From: Parietaria judaica | Taxonomy: Eukaryota; Streptophyta; Magnoliopsida; Rosales; Urticaceae | NCBI GenBank assembly: GCA_954871525.1 | Contig: OX940862.1 | Coordinates: 12,544,501-12,608,500, forward strand | Reading direction: 5' to 3' | DNA: 64,000 bases | Shown: piece after piece, positions 23,074 through 35,144 of the stretch | How the letters are laid out: every line of letters starts with the position of its first letter | How positions within the stretch are numbered: the stretch's first letter is position 1 | Notes under the pieces: model-generated | What the model was told of the DNA's origin: nothing | Seen by the model: the letters and a program-made list of their open reading frames with translations, nothing else | Database searches by the model: none | Program-made: the position numbers and the translations under genes

Positions 23074-25314
23074 CTATCTTCTCCTCTGGGCGGCGGGGGG
23101 GCCCGCACGCTGACCTGTCGCCGGGCCTGCTTGTTCTTCCGGGAGATTCATTGCTTGGGTCACGGCGTTCATCACAATGAGTCCGAGGGGAATCATGTAC
23201 ATCCACTGAGATGCAAAGGTAAACATAAATTAAGGAGCTAAATTTATCTTCTATAATTTTTTTGGGAATTTGTCTGCAAAGCCGGAATGCTGACATTATA
23301 ATTAAACCTCCGCCTCTACGGCCTCAAATTTCCTAACAAATACTTCTAAACTATTTTAGTTGACTATCCGATTTCTACTTCTTTTTGGGTTGGATAGGTC
23401 ACTACCCCTTTATTAGAGGGCCGATTCAAGCCACTTTTTTGTATCTTGAGGTTCCAAAACAAAAATATGTTCACGTTTTTCTCATCTTCATAATTTTTTA
23501 AGTGTCAAAGAAGGATTCCTGATTGAAAAGACAGGTATATCGGAACTCACATATTTAGCCCAAAACGACCTTTCCGGTGGCGCTACAACTTCACCTTCTA
23601 CACCTTCACCACCTAGACCAAGGCTCTCTTCGGCAAATACGGGGGTCCTGAGATATATCACAGCAAAATTATCACGTAAGATTGGTTTCCGTTTATGATA
23701 TTAGTTATTAAGAAACATTTCTAAGTATATGATGTACTCAGTATTATGAACAGAATATTGGAAGAACAATGGCAAGGACGTACCTAGGTGCTTGTTCGCT
23801 GTTCTTCAAGATCGTGTGAGAATTGAAGGACCATTTGGAAGGCTGAATGAAGCATTTTCGTACATTATTATCTATTTCTTTAGAGTAGGAACATTTATTA
23901 AAAGAAATCATAATCCTGTCTTGACAGAGGTTATAGCTTTTTATACTAATCTCCTATTCTTAGGTTTATCATTAATGAATAAAATGGATAAATCATTCTT
24001 ACAAGTCTTAATTGCCGAGGATATGAGCACGCTCCCGGGGCACCGTAACTCACAGCCAATATATTAACACCATCCTGAAAAGGAAAGAAAAGATAAAATC
24101 TTGAGAAAATAGAACCCACTGAATCACTTAGCAAAGTTAACTGCAGCTTAATCAGTAAAGAGAGACTAACCGTGTGAATAACAATATGCTCGTCCAGATT
24201 ATCCCGTGCAAGACATCTCTGGATTCAAGTTTAGCATTGTCTTTAGTGTTGGAAATCTAGGCTAGACTCATACTAAAAAACAGTGTTACAGCCCTTACCG
24301 CTTTCACCGACGAAATAACGAACTCTCTCCCAGGAGGACTCACAACATTAGACGGCAATCTAATCCTGTAAAATTCATCTTCTTGAAGAAGCGTCTACAG
24401 AAACGGTACAGCTACAATTAGATTGCTGGGCAATAAAAATTTTAAATACCGGAAATGAGGTGATGGAAAAAGAAAATTACGGAAAACTTGTCCTTCTCCT
24501 CTGCAGTGAATGAATTTCTCGAGAACCGCAGCTTCGTGAGCGTCTGTGGCAAGTGAATTTTGCATATCAATCGATTGTAATTTCATGCTTTTCCAAGTGA
24601 TAGTGATATAACAGTGATTTAAGGAATCATATATATTATATATACAAGACATGTACAATCAAGCTCAAACCTTCTTTATAATTAACCACGAAGTTCATTA
24701 TTCTTCCTACAATTTCTTCAGTACAGTCTACTAGATTTAAAAGAAGTATCTTCGCTGTTTGACATACTATATTGTGGAGATCTCAATTCCTATTTGCGGA
24801 GTTCAAATCTATGTAAATCAGAAACTGAACAAAAAAACTAAAAACTGTTGGATCACTGGGTCGAATTACGATCGAAGAATAAAGTTCCCACTCAGACGAC
24901 ACAATCGAGATTCGAAAACTATAGCCGCCATGACAGTCCAATTATTTTTCTCAGCAAAAGTATCATAAATTCCAAAGAAGAAGTAAAATCGGGATCAACC
25001 TGGCCTCCATGACTCCAAGTCTTCAAGCGAGCCGTGAAGGTGCCCGCCGGCGAGAAATCGGAGTCTCCAAAGGCGTGTTCGAGCTCAAACAGGATCTTGG
25101 AGTCCGAATCCTGATCCGAAACCCTCTTGCGGCTCGGCGCGGGCGGCGATTGCGTGCGCGTGACCTCAGGGGACTTTACCGGTAGTCCTCCTTCGAGGCC
25201 GAACTCGTCGTCGTCAAGGAGAAGCTCATCGGACTGGAAAGCGAAGCTCGGTGAAGGAAAAATGGCGAGGAGAGAGAGAAGAAGTATCGCCAGGAATCGG
25301 AAGGAGAAAGCCAT
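23074..25314 (-). CDS. EMC10: ER membrane protein complex subunit 10 (EMC10)
   Basis: Eight exons, minus order: 25000-25314, 24481-24543, 24299-24394, 24171-24218, 24003-24074, 23784-23842, 23551-23647, 23074-23205; 293 residues. A signal peptide (MAFSFRFLAILLLSLLAIF...) is followed by an acidic linker and the EMC10 lumenal domain starting ILFELEHAF. The conserved C-terminal membrane segment FWAKYWMYMIPLGLIVMN matches the FFAKYWMYIIP region of animal EMC10. EMC inserts tail-anchored and multipass proteins into the ER. The tail ends GPPAAQRRR, Arg-rich at the very end. The gene is divergent from the LUC7-like gene with 588 bp between starts. Confidence 0.9.
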
Positions 25315-25902
25315 TGCTCCCTGCGTTCTGGTTCAGTTCGGAGAGAGAAACAATGAGAGAGAGAGACTTATGAGGAGGTTGACTTTGGGCTTAGTACTTG
25401 GGCCTCAATCGGGTTCCAGGCCCATATCGTCTTTATTAATTGAAATTGACAGTGGTGACCCCTGAAAATTTATGGTTTGTGTATTTTGACCTTTGATTAT
25501 TATTTTTTTCAGAAATATCCTGTAAATCAAGAGGTAGTACTTTATCCCTTGGGTGTTAAAATACTATAAATTTTAATACGTGGCAGCATCTGAATTATTT
25601 TAAGGTACTTTAACTTATGTTTTTATTACTTCTCGAGACGGGTCAATCGTAAATAAAAGGTATTTTAGAAAAACTAGATAGTAATTGGCTTCAATTGACT
25701 TTCAGGCCCAAATTAAATTTGTAAATATGTCAAACTCGAAGGATATTTCAGTAAAATCAGGTCTCAAGAGCTTGAAGGGTATTTCGGTAACTTCGACAGC
25801 ATGCGTAGGAGCAAAAATCAGTTGATTAAATTTTAGTTTTCAATAGAAAATCCATTAGCCTGAAACAAGCCCTAAATCAGCAGAGTCCTTCTTCGAGAAG
25901 CC
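25315..25902. promoter_or_regulatory. Shared divergent promoter region of EMC10 and LUC7-like gene
   Basis: 588 bp separate the two divergent start codons. Both promoters must lie here. A site II-like TTGGGCTTAGTACTTGGGCC segment is at about 25384-25403. No other gene is visible. Confidence 0.5.
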
Positions 25903-28900
25903 ATGGACGCTCTGAGGAAGCAGCTCGACCAGCTCATGGGCGCCAACCGGAACGGAGACGTTCGCGAGGTCAACCGGAAGTACTTCGATCGTGATGTCTG
26001 TCGCATGTACTTGGTCGGCCTTTGCCCTCACGAGCTCTTTCAATTGACGGTGAGTTTCGAAGTTTTAGGTTTCAGTTCTCTCTTTCTCTCCAACTTTACG
26101 CTGCATTTTCGGTTGCTTCAACGATTACGAGTGCTATGTTTATGGTGATTATCGCTGATTCGATTGGACTGTTAGAATTTTTGTTTGGCATTTGATTTTG
26201 ATAGCTATGAATACTTAGGGCTGTTGTGTTGGTTTTTGTTTCAGAAAATGGACATGGGACCTTGCCCGAAGGTACACTCATTGCAGCTGAGGAAAGAGTA
26301 TCCTTCTATATTCGCGGAGAAGCTGAATTTTCCATTCATCACATCTTTTAACCAAATTAGTCATATGGTTTAAACATAGTCCCAATTGTGCTTTAACTCT
26401 TCAAAGATATCAAGAAGCGAGAGCGAAAGGGACCGACAACTACGACAGGGATCTGGAGGATATCATAGACAGGCTTATAGTTGAATGTGATCGGAAAATT
26501 GCTAGAGCTCTTAAGCGTCTTGAGGACGACGATGCGAAGGCTGCCATTGCAATTTCTGTCTCTGAGGTCACTATGGTGAGCATTGGTCACTTTCTCTGTG
26601 AAGAATTCTTGTAGAATGTTTAATGTAATTCTTACTAGTTTGTTTGACTTGCAGACACCTGAGATACTTGAGTTGTCGAAGAAGATCAAAGAGAAACTGA
26701 AAGAAGTTGATCAATCTGGTATATATATACAGTCTAAAATTTATTTCAATATTTGTTCTTTCTCTCAGTAATTTTGGTTTTCAGAGCATAGATTATGAAA
26801 GAAATTGGAGATATATATGATATAAACACTCATGGCTCAACCTGATAGATCTCGAAGGCAAGACTGATCAAAAGATTCGAGCTATGGAGATTGTGGAAGA
26901 ACTTAGAACCCAGAGAGCAGACAAGCAGGTAATGCTTGAGAGCTGTTTCTAGTACATCATTATCGACTTACTGCTGTTCAATTTATTAATCTCTCACCAT
27001 GAAATTACATTCTTGGTCTTATATGTTGTTCCCAGTCAATGCTTCTCTTGGAGGCCTTCAATAAAGATAGGGCATCCGTGCTACCACCTATGCCTGCAGC
27101 CGTTCCTGATGCTCGGACGCAGGAAATGATAAATGAAAAACTAAAGAAAGCAGAGGATCTTGGTTAGTCCATAAATTACCAGGCCCTTATAAGTTATAAA
27201 TATCAAATGCTTATTATATGTCTGTATATTAACTAGGGGTGAAAATAGTTCACCGGAAATGGTCTGGACACTGGAAGTAGAAAAATCCAGTTTATGGAGT
27301 TAATAGTTTTGTTATTAGTCTTTCCACACTGGTTCGACTTGCAAATTAAAACTTGATTTTAATTTAGAATATTTCTTAATCAATTTATGAACTGAACATT
27401 GTTTTATAACGGATATAAGCGTGGAAAATTGGTACTGATTTTGAAAATATCAAAAACCAGTACCGGTTACAGGTAACTCAATTTTTGCGCAGAATGTAAT
27501 AAATTCTATTTTAACTTTGTTGTGGGTCGGATATTATATAGACGGTATTACATTTCCGGGCTTTGAATTGGTTGATTTAAGTATTCTACCTGGTCTAGGT
27601 GAGCAAGGGATGGTAGACGAAGCACAGAAAGCATTGGAAGAGGCTGAAGCCCTGAAAAAGGTTTGTTGTTGACACGTTTTCATCTTTTTATTCTTATCCC
27701 TGTATTTTGTTAAATATTCTACTTAATATATTTTCCTGCTGTTTCAGCTGCCAGCCAGACCCGAGCATGCATTTGATTCATCCAAATATACTGCCGCGGA
27801 TGTCCGTATTGTAAGTCCAAGTGTACTCTACTTGTCTCTGTATTTCATTATTCATTTATTTACTGTACTAAATGGTTTAACAATATTGTGGAATGTAAAA
27901 TCTTGTGAAGAAGCCTTGTAATCTTCACATAATCGCATTATTTGTGCTTCATCTAGTAAAGTAATGTATAGAAAGTGTATGAATGCTTTAGGACTGGAAA
28001 AGTAATTTATTACTTTGCTGTGTTCTTACAGACTGATCAGAAGCTGCGAGTTTGTGATATCTGTGGAGCGTTTTTAAGCGTTTATGATAGGTAAAACATG
28101 ACCGTTTAACATCTTTATATCTGCATGATGTTTACTAGCTTTCTTTCATGAGGAGACCTAGAAATAGTATTTGGGGTTTGCAAATGGTTCGGCTTTTGAC
28201 CCATCAATTATACCTCCTTTGTACCAGCAGGCTCTTGTGCCCAGTTTTACGTGGATAACTTATGCCGCTGAATAATGTGCGTCTTTTTCCATTTTATGCT
28301 TGTAGATGTTGCTATTAATGGCTCGAAATTATTTAACAAATGTACTTGGCCGTATGTAAACAAGGATTTAGCAGAACCTTTTGTGATATAAAAATTAAAA
28401 TGAGGCATTTTAATTTCATTTCTATTTCTGTTTCCAGTGACCGTCGTTTAGCTGATCACTTTGGCGGAAAGCTCCATTTAGGATATATGCAAATCCGCGA
28501 TAAGTTAGCAGATCTTCAGGTACGACACTACATTTTTCAGTAAATTATTAACAGTTCAATGGTTGGTTTGATTTGATGAGAGCTTACATTTACTGTTCTT
28601 AGCCAGATCATTTGGGTTTAAAGAAAGTATTTTCAGACCCAAAAAAAGAGACTGAATTTTGAACTCATCTAATGTTTACGTGTTACGACTTTGAACCTCT
28701 CTTAAGTTGTTAATGTGAATATTTGGTTCAGGTGGTGGTATAATGTTTCAAATCTTTAGAGGTTCACGTAGTATTCGATCTGTGAGTTTTTCTGACCCCA
28801 GAGAAAAAACTATGGAATTTGTTGACCTATATTAAACCGTTACGTAGTTTTTTGACTGTTCGAGTGTTTATTATTTCCGAAAAAGAAAATAATCTTCCGT

Positions 28901-29635
28901 TAGCGCTGCGCTTGGCATATTCAGATTATGTGGTTTACCATAGCCTTTACCTAATCAATCCTTTTTTAGACAATAGGGTTTCACTTTTTGAATAGATGTA
29001 TTAACGCTCACTTTAAACTTTGAATTTCTTTACTATAATACCCCCCACTGGTCATGTTAATGCGGATTGTTATGGAATTTCTTTACTATATTTCAATTTG
29101 GACGTTATTGGTAATGAATATGTCAGGAAGAGAGAAGAAACAAAGTTCGCAAGGTTGAACAACAAGATGATGCGAGGTATATATTTCTTTATCACTTCTT
29201 TCTGTCTGGTCGATATTCAAAACATATTTCCCAGATTCTCACTTTGTCTAAATTACATCTTATATAGATTGAAAGAGCAAAGTCGGGAGCGAGAGAGGGA
29301 GTCTAGCAAGGAGAGAGAAAGAGGAGAGAGCCGCGATCGAGGCCGTGATAGGGATCCCGATCGCCGGAGCCGAGACCGCGATCGGCATCACGAACGTGGT
29401 CGCGGATATGAACGCGATCGCGATAGAGATTCTGATCGTTCTCGAAATTACGATTATAGAAATCGCCGCAGGTCGCGATCTAGATCAGGTGAACGCTCTC
29501 GGGAGTATGATCGCAGAAGGTACTGTGCTCAATTATTTTCTACATCAGTCTGATTTTCTGTTTGTCTCTCGGGAATTTCAATCTAACACTAAACTCACTA
29601 TCTCCTCCAGTAACAGGCGCAATGACCGTTACTAG
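25903..29635 (+). CDS. LUC7RL: LUC7-related U1 snRNP splicing factor (LUC7RL class)
   Basis: Thirteen exons: 25903-26049, 26245-26297, 26407-26575, 26655-26718, 26849-26928, 27036-27162, 27599-27660, 27748-27810, 28032-28090, 28438-28519, 29127-29176, 29268-29519, 29611-29635; 410 residues. The first zinc finger is CCCH type (DVCRMYLVGLCPHELF...GPCPKVH), the second C2H2 type (CDICGAFLSVY...ADHFGGKLHLGY), as in all LUC7 proteins. Helical coiled-coil segments lie between them. The C-tail is an RE/RD-rich splicing-factor domain (ERERESSKERERGESRDRGR). LUC7 proteins stabilise U1 snRNA pairing with 5' splice sites. Intron 2 (26298-26406) has a U12-type 5' site. Confidence 0.94.
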
Positions 29636-30440
29636 GTGATCCTTTTGCGGAGCCTGCCGGAACGGGAACTGGAATGGTATTTATGATCTTGTTTAGGTCA
29701 GTTTGCTGAAGAAAATATTCAAAAGAATTACTACTAAATACTACTAATAGTTTCTGGATTTGAGCTGTATCTTTTGTTGAAGACGGTACAATACTACAAT
29801 GGTCCTTAGTTTTTTCCCAACTTGGTTTTAAGAGGTATGTTTGAGAGGTATGTTTTTACTCTCTTCAAATCATTACTGTTTCCAATTACATTACTACCCG
29901 ATGAAAAGCCCAGTTTGTTGACGGAAAAGCCCGGTTTTGCGTGGCAAATTTTTTACCCCGATTTGTCCTGTTTTGACTCTGATCAGTTATCAGAGTTCTT
30001 TTTTCTTGCAGAAAGAACTGTTAAACAAGACCTTTGATCTTCACATTCTAGTAAATGAAAAACGACACTGAAATTCCAAGTACAGAGACACTTTTTAGTA
30101 AAAATGGGTTCTATTAGTTTTCCTGTCTGAAACTATCTTTGTCCATACTTGTAACTCATTTTATCTCCAATCTCGTGTATTTATTTGATTAAGTTGGAGA
30201 AAAAAAAAGAGAGAAAAAAACAAATGTGTATGATCTTAACTCTTTCAGAAATACATAAGCCAGTCATTGAAAAACTACTGCAATGGCCAAAATAAAACAT
30301 GTCGAAGAAGATAGACGAATTACAAAAAAGAACCATACACAAGCATTGATATATATATATATATATATGTATATAAGCCGATTCACCAGTTGGCTCGGGT
30401 TTGGACCCAAAAAATGACGATGGTGAAGAAGACAATACAA
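29636..30440. other. Intergenic region downstream of LUC7-like gene
   Basis: No gene supported. Contains a (TA)n run at about 30349-30369 and an AAACGACA octamer at 30060-30067. Sequence near 30395-30460 resembles the 3' flank of the intact TIC20-II gene and belongs to the duplicated unit. Confidence 0.5.
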
Positions 30441-31146
30441 TTATCTAAGCCCTTTGATCTTGAAGCCGGAGAAAAACACAGCATAAATGATCTCCACAAT
30501 CCAAATGATCCACACATGCAAGATCTCTGTATCATCTATATCCTGTATGCCAGCGGCGTAGAAGACGAAAGGCAAGTACGGCGTCCTCCCCAGCACCGAT
30601 GAGGCCACTCCGTACATGCTGCACACAGCGTCGAGCACAAACATCACCGCGTTGAGCCGCAATGTGACCTCGATCCCGACCCCCCGCTGCCCCAGGCGGA
30701 GGATCAGCTGCAACACCATCGGCAGCAACAGCAGCGCGTCCAGCGTTGCCGCCTGCGCAGCGTTGAAATGGCGTACCGGCTCAGGCTTGGGTTCCACACC
30801 ACGCCTAGGTACAGCCTGAAGAAGGCGACGGAGCTCGCGTGGGGGAGCGACCAGTACAAGAACACGGCCGGCAGGATCAGCTGGATGAGTGCCACTAGCT
30901 GAAGGTTCGAGCGAAGAAGAACCCGCCGTACTGGAGGGAGTTGAAGAGGGGGAGCACGAACGACGCGACAGAGATCAGGCGGTCCGTCACTGGCACGGTG
31001 ACATTCGAAATCCGCACCATTGAAAATATCGGCTTTGGTGCTTGGAGGAAGAGGGGTTGCATGGCTGGAACATGGTGTCTGGTTCGGAGGTTGGGGATTA
31101 GGGTTTTGCTGGATGGCAAGAGGTTGAAGAGAGCGAAGGAAGCCAT
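30441..31146 (-). pseudogene. TIC20-II pseudogene (frameshifted tandem copy)
   Basis: From an ATG at 31146 the first ~75 residues (MASFALFNLLPSSKTLIPNL...) closely match the intact TIC20-II copy 1.3 kb away. The homology then moves to a second frame (about 30900-30780, LPHASSVAFFRLYLGVVWNPSL) and to a third (about 30780-30560, HFNAAQAATLDALL...GVASSVLGRTPYLPFV). At least two frameshifts therefore break it. The ending also differs: the conserved ADAAGRQ terminus is YAAGIQ followed by an unrelated extension. Downstream flank similarity shows that the duplication included 3' sequence. Loss of function is inferred. Confidence 0.85.
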
Positions 31147-31815
31147 TTTTGCTGCGTAGGGAAGGAGTGTGAAGTGAAGTACTGGGATTCATCATTTATG
31201 GGTGGTTTTGATAAGTAACAAATATTACGAAATACTATTGTTTCCGGATTTGGGTGGTTTTCAAAATGCCGCTCAAGTTTTTTCTCAACTTGGTTTGAGA
31301 GTTTACTCTCTTCAAGTGATTACTGTTTTCAATTATACATTACCAATCAACTCTCTGGGTTGGCAAAAGGGACCTGATTAAACTCACCTACCTATTTGTA
31401 CGCAGCAGAGTCGTCTTTTTGCAGAAATACTTGTGTTGAAAAAGAGCAGTCGTCTCTCTTCACATTCTCTTGTTTGCGCGAGTAAGTAATGTTGGTTGCC
31501 CAACGGCTTGTGAATTCCTCTAAACGACACAAAAGTCCAACCAACGACACTTCTAAGCTTGAACGGATTATTTTACATCAAGGACGACACTCTAGCAGTA
31601 TGTATGTATAGATATATGCATCCACTTGACTCAAGAAATCAGTCAGCCCAACTATATATTGTGTCATCTTTCAAATGATCGCTTTACCATTAATGAGTTT
31701 GGACCCAAAAAACCAAGATTGTGAAGGAGATGAACAAGAACGCGATACAATTACAGAATCCCTTTGAAGAGCACCAAAAATTATCTCTATAATCCAAATT
31801 ATACATACATGGTCT
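31147..31815. other. Spacer between the two TIC20-II copies
   Basis: No gene supported. The part near 31690-31770 is the 3' flank of the intact copy and resembles 30395-30460. An AAACGACA octamer lies at 31522-31529. Confidence 0.5.
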
Positions 31816-32427
31816 CTATATCTGTCTGCCGGCAGCGTCGGCCACAAATGGCAAGTACGGCGTCCTCCCGAGCACCGACGAGGCCACGCCGTAGACGAAG
31901 CACGCCACGCTGAAGACGAACAGCGCCGAGTGGGCCCACACCATCACCCGGAACCCGATTCCGCTCTGCCCGGGGCTGAAGATGCGCTGCACCAGCATCG
32001 GCAGCACCAGCAGCACGTCCAGCGTCACCGCCTGCATCGCGTTGAACCGCGCGTACCGGCTCAGGCTCGGGTTCCGGACCACGCCCAGGTACAGCCCGAA
32101 GAAGGCCACGAAGCTCGCGTACGGGAGCGACCGGTACAGCGAGAGGATCGGCAGGATCGGCTCGAAGAGGAGCCCGAGCTGAGGGTACTGCATGAAGAGG
32201 TACCGGCCGTACTGGAGGGAGTTGAAGAAGGGGAGCGCGTACGACGCGGCGGAGATCAGCCGGTCCGTCGCCGGCACGGTGGCGTTCGACATCCGCGCCG
32301 CCGAAGCTCTCGGCTTCGGAGCTCGGAGGGAGAGGGGTTGCAGGTGCGGGGCATGGAGTCTGGTTCGGAGGTTGGGGATTAGGGTTTTGGGGGATGGCGA
32401 GAGGTTGAAGAGCGCGAAGGAAGCCAT
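31816..32427 (-). CDS. TIC20-II: Plastid inner-envelope import protein TIC20-II
   Basis: A single exon encodes 203 residues. The first ~45 are a Ser/Arg/Pro-rich transit peptide. The mature protein has four hydrophobic segments and diagnostic stretches: ATVPATDRLISAASYALPFF, NSLQYGRYLF, SLPYASFVAFFGLYLGVVRN, YARFNAMQAVTLDVLL, and an ending LGRTPYLPFVADAAGRQI that is nearly family-invariant. TIC20 proteins are integral subunits of the chloroplast inner-envelope translocon. Coding DNA is GC-rich compared with its flanks. The adjacent downstream copy is decayed, so this one probably supplies the function. Confidence 0.94.
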   Translation of the reverse strand: MASFALFNLSPSPKTLIPNLRTRLHAPHLQPLSLRAPKPRASAARMSNATVPATDRLISAASYALPFFNSLQYGRYLFMQYPQLGLLFEPILPILSLYRSLPYASFVAFFGLYLGVVRNPSLSRYARFNAMQAVTLDVLLVLPMLVQRIFSPGQSGIGFRVMVWAHSALFVFSVACFVYGVASSVLGRTPYLPFVADAAGRQI

Positions 32428-33158
32428 TTTTGTTGCTTTGTGAAGGAGAGAGACAAGTGAAGGATTGGGATTTATGGGTGTTTTTGGTCTTTTGGGCTAT
32501 TTATATGGGCCGGAACGGAAACTGCTCTGTTATCGGATTTTGGAGGGAAACTTTTATGCCAATGACGTCTTTAAATACCGTTTTTCCGTTCTTAATACCG
32601 ATCGCAATTTTGATAATCCGTTCTCAACCCGTATATACCTGTCTTCGTTTTGTGCCGTTACCAGTTTGAATACCATTTCCTACTTCCGGGTATCAATTTT
32701 AAAATCGGTAGTTAGAATAAAAATTCGAGAATTAGTATTCAAATAGTCTAGCTTCCGAGTGTCGATCCGGGGCTGTGTTTGACTTAACCGGTTTGTTATA
32801 CATATGGCCCGGTTTTATAAAATTAAAATTAGTATTTCACAAACCGATATAAACCGATTTCTAACTGCTATTTACCGTGTTTCCGCTTCTTAATTTAGAA
32901 GATGAAGAATTTTTTCTTTACCGATGATCAGTTACCAATTCAAAACCCGTAACTATACCAATTTTTTCCGGCCTTTATATAAGCTACATAAAAGCCAGGA
33001 AAAACCGGGAGCAATACTAAGATACCTCGAGTAATATGAAAATCAGCAAGTCAATTTTATTATAGATTTAATGTACATGGTTGAAAAGAGCAATGTTCCT
33101 AGTGCAAACACATCTGTATAACTAAATGTTTTGAAGGCAAATACAACAAGTCCAGAAT
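32428..33158. other. Intergenic region with ACCGG-rich repeat remnant
   Basis: Between the TIC20-II start and the VIPP1 stop. Segment 32570-33010 contains repeated TACCG, ACCGG and ACCGAT motifs and looks like a degraded repeat copy. No gene supported. Confidence 0.45.
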
Positions 33159-35144
33159 CTACATATCCTTGGCATTTCTTTGGAGCTCATTCCACTCGTC
33201 TTCGATCTCCGACTCACGATACGGGAACACTGCGTTTATCGATACTGCACTTCTGCCAGCTGGCAGCTCACCTTTCTGATTATGATCCACAAGGAAGAAC
33301 AATATGAATGGAGTTTTCTTAGCATTACAAAAACAGTTAAATGTCAGATAATTGCATATATGGAAATTATGAAAGTTTTTGACAGGTTTTGCGTCTACAC
33401 AATTTTGTTGTAATTAAAGGTATAATTGTGCTATAATAAAAAGGTACCTTTGAGCCACGTGATAGGTCTTTCTTCAAGTCTTCAAGATCGCCTTCAACGG
33501 ACGAGCCCTCTAGCAAACGGAACTGCAAAAGAAAATTGAAAATAGTTTAATTTATTACCCGAAAAAAAAAGCATATGAGGAACAAAAACGTATACCTTTC
33601 CTTCAAGGTCGTCAGTTGTTAACTCGTTTAAAGCCTCGGCTTGAGATTCCATCGCCAGCACTGCGAGGATCCAGAACAACTAAGACGAATGACTTCATGG
33701 ATCCGAATAGGAAAAGAAAAGAACAAACCCTTTTCCTCCATCTTGTTGAAAACGTCAAGAGCGCTATTTGTGTCGATATTACCCAACAGCGCGCTCACTT
33801 TCCCTTCGAAAAGAGTGCAAAGATTATCAATAAGATCGGGGAGCTAAGTTGTGTACGTAAAAAGGTAGAGCTAAATCAACAAAATATGGTACTCGACTCG
33901 GGACCAACTTTGCAGATTGCGCCCGTGCCTTGAGTACATCCTTCTTTTCTATTGCTTCTAGGATCTTGCTCTCTAAAACCTGTTTCTCAAATTCAATTAG
34001 GAAAACAATTATGTGGACTTCCAAATCAGGTTACTTTCCTTCTCCTATAAGCATAAAGCATAAAGCATAAATCATTAAGTTGAAAACAAGAAACAGAACG
34101 AAAATTCGCAAACTCACCCGTGTATTGGAAACAATGTTCTCGAGGACGCTTTTCTGCCGATCAAGTTGAGCCCTCAAAGCACTTGCACTGTCCTGCGTCA
34201 AATCACCGAGCAAAATCAGCTCAACAACTACTACTACTACATACAATTTCATTTTTAATAAACCACCTTTACGATATCAAGAGAAAATGCATATACATAC
34301 TGCAAAAGATTTCCGTCTTTTGAGCGCTTCACGAGCATGATCCTCGTCTCCCTTCCCGAGTGCAAGTTGTGCCCGCTTATACCTTCGATCATAAAGAGCT
34401 CAAAATGAAAGAGGTACAACAAAAAACACCTCACTTTACGCCTGAACAAAAACTCGGCACAGAAAATCATGGTCTACCATGATTCGGAAGCTTGTTGCGA
34501 CGATTTATATCGGTCTTCTAATTGCTTTTGAGATGCCAAAACCTTCAGAAAAGTGGAAATTTCATTACAATATCTATCTATGACTATGTAATGTAGCAAT
34601 AGAATCTTGAAAAAGATACCGAGGAACGTACTTGTGCCGAGGCTTGTCTCATCTTCACCAAATCAGTGTTCATATCGACAACAGTTTGTTCCAAAATCGT
34701 CTCCGGATCTTCGAACGAGCTCAAAATTGTGTTTGCATACGACTACGTGATGAGAAATTCACGTAAGATAGATCGCCTCTGAAATCGATTATTGACCAAG
34801 TGTATTACCATGATAACTCTGGCAAATCGTCCGAAAAGGTTCATCTGAGCACCACCGCCATGGCAGCTCCGCTTTAAGCTATCCGAGTGAGCTACTCGTA
34901 AACTGGGGATTCTCAGCCTTTCAACTACAGAACAAACAAAGCATACAACGCATAATGAAGCTATAACAGCAACAACGATGCAATATATATATATATGAAT
35001 TGAGAGGATCGGACGAGAAGAATTACTTCCGTAACGGAAGAACGATGATTTATGATCGAGTCGGTTAGAAGAAGAAGAAGAAGAGTGAGATGGGCGTAGT
35101 GTAACTAAGACTGAGTTCGCCATTGGAGACACTTTGGTCGCCAT
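33159..35144 (-). CDS. VIPP1: Vesicle-inducing protein in plastids 1 (PspA/IM30 family)
   Basis: Eleven exons, minus order: 35027-35144, 34809-34924, 34632-34742, 34478-34542, 34301-34382, 34118-34192, 33898-33979, 33729-33803, 33596-33660, 33448-33522, 33159-33275; 326 residues. A transit peptide (about 1-70) ends before [19 protein letters not shown], the amphipathic membrane-binding helix of PspA proteins. A long coiled coil follows, with [40 protein letters not shown] and [19 protein letters not shown], and the plant-specific C-tail KKGELPAGR...[16 protein letters not shown]1 forms ESCRT-III-like rings that maintain thylakoid membranes. The exon 7 donor is ambiguous: 33898 is the only tested choice that keeps frame with a GT-AG intron. 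Confidence 0.92.

Noticed and set aside
31930..32382. 150-codon plus-strand frame across TIC20-II
   Set aside because: Antisense to a well-recognised TIC20-II coding exon; composition is a shadow of the GC-rich coding strand.
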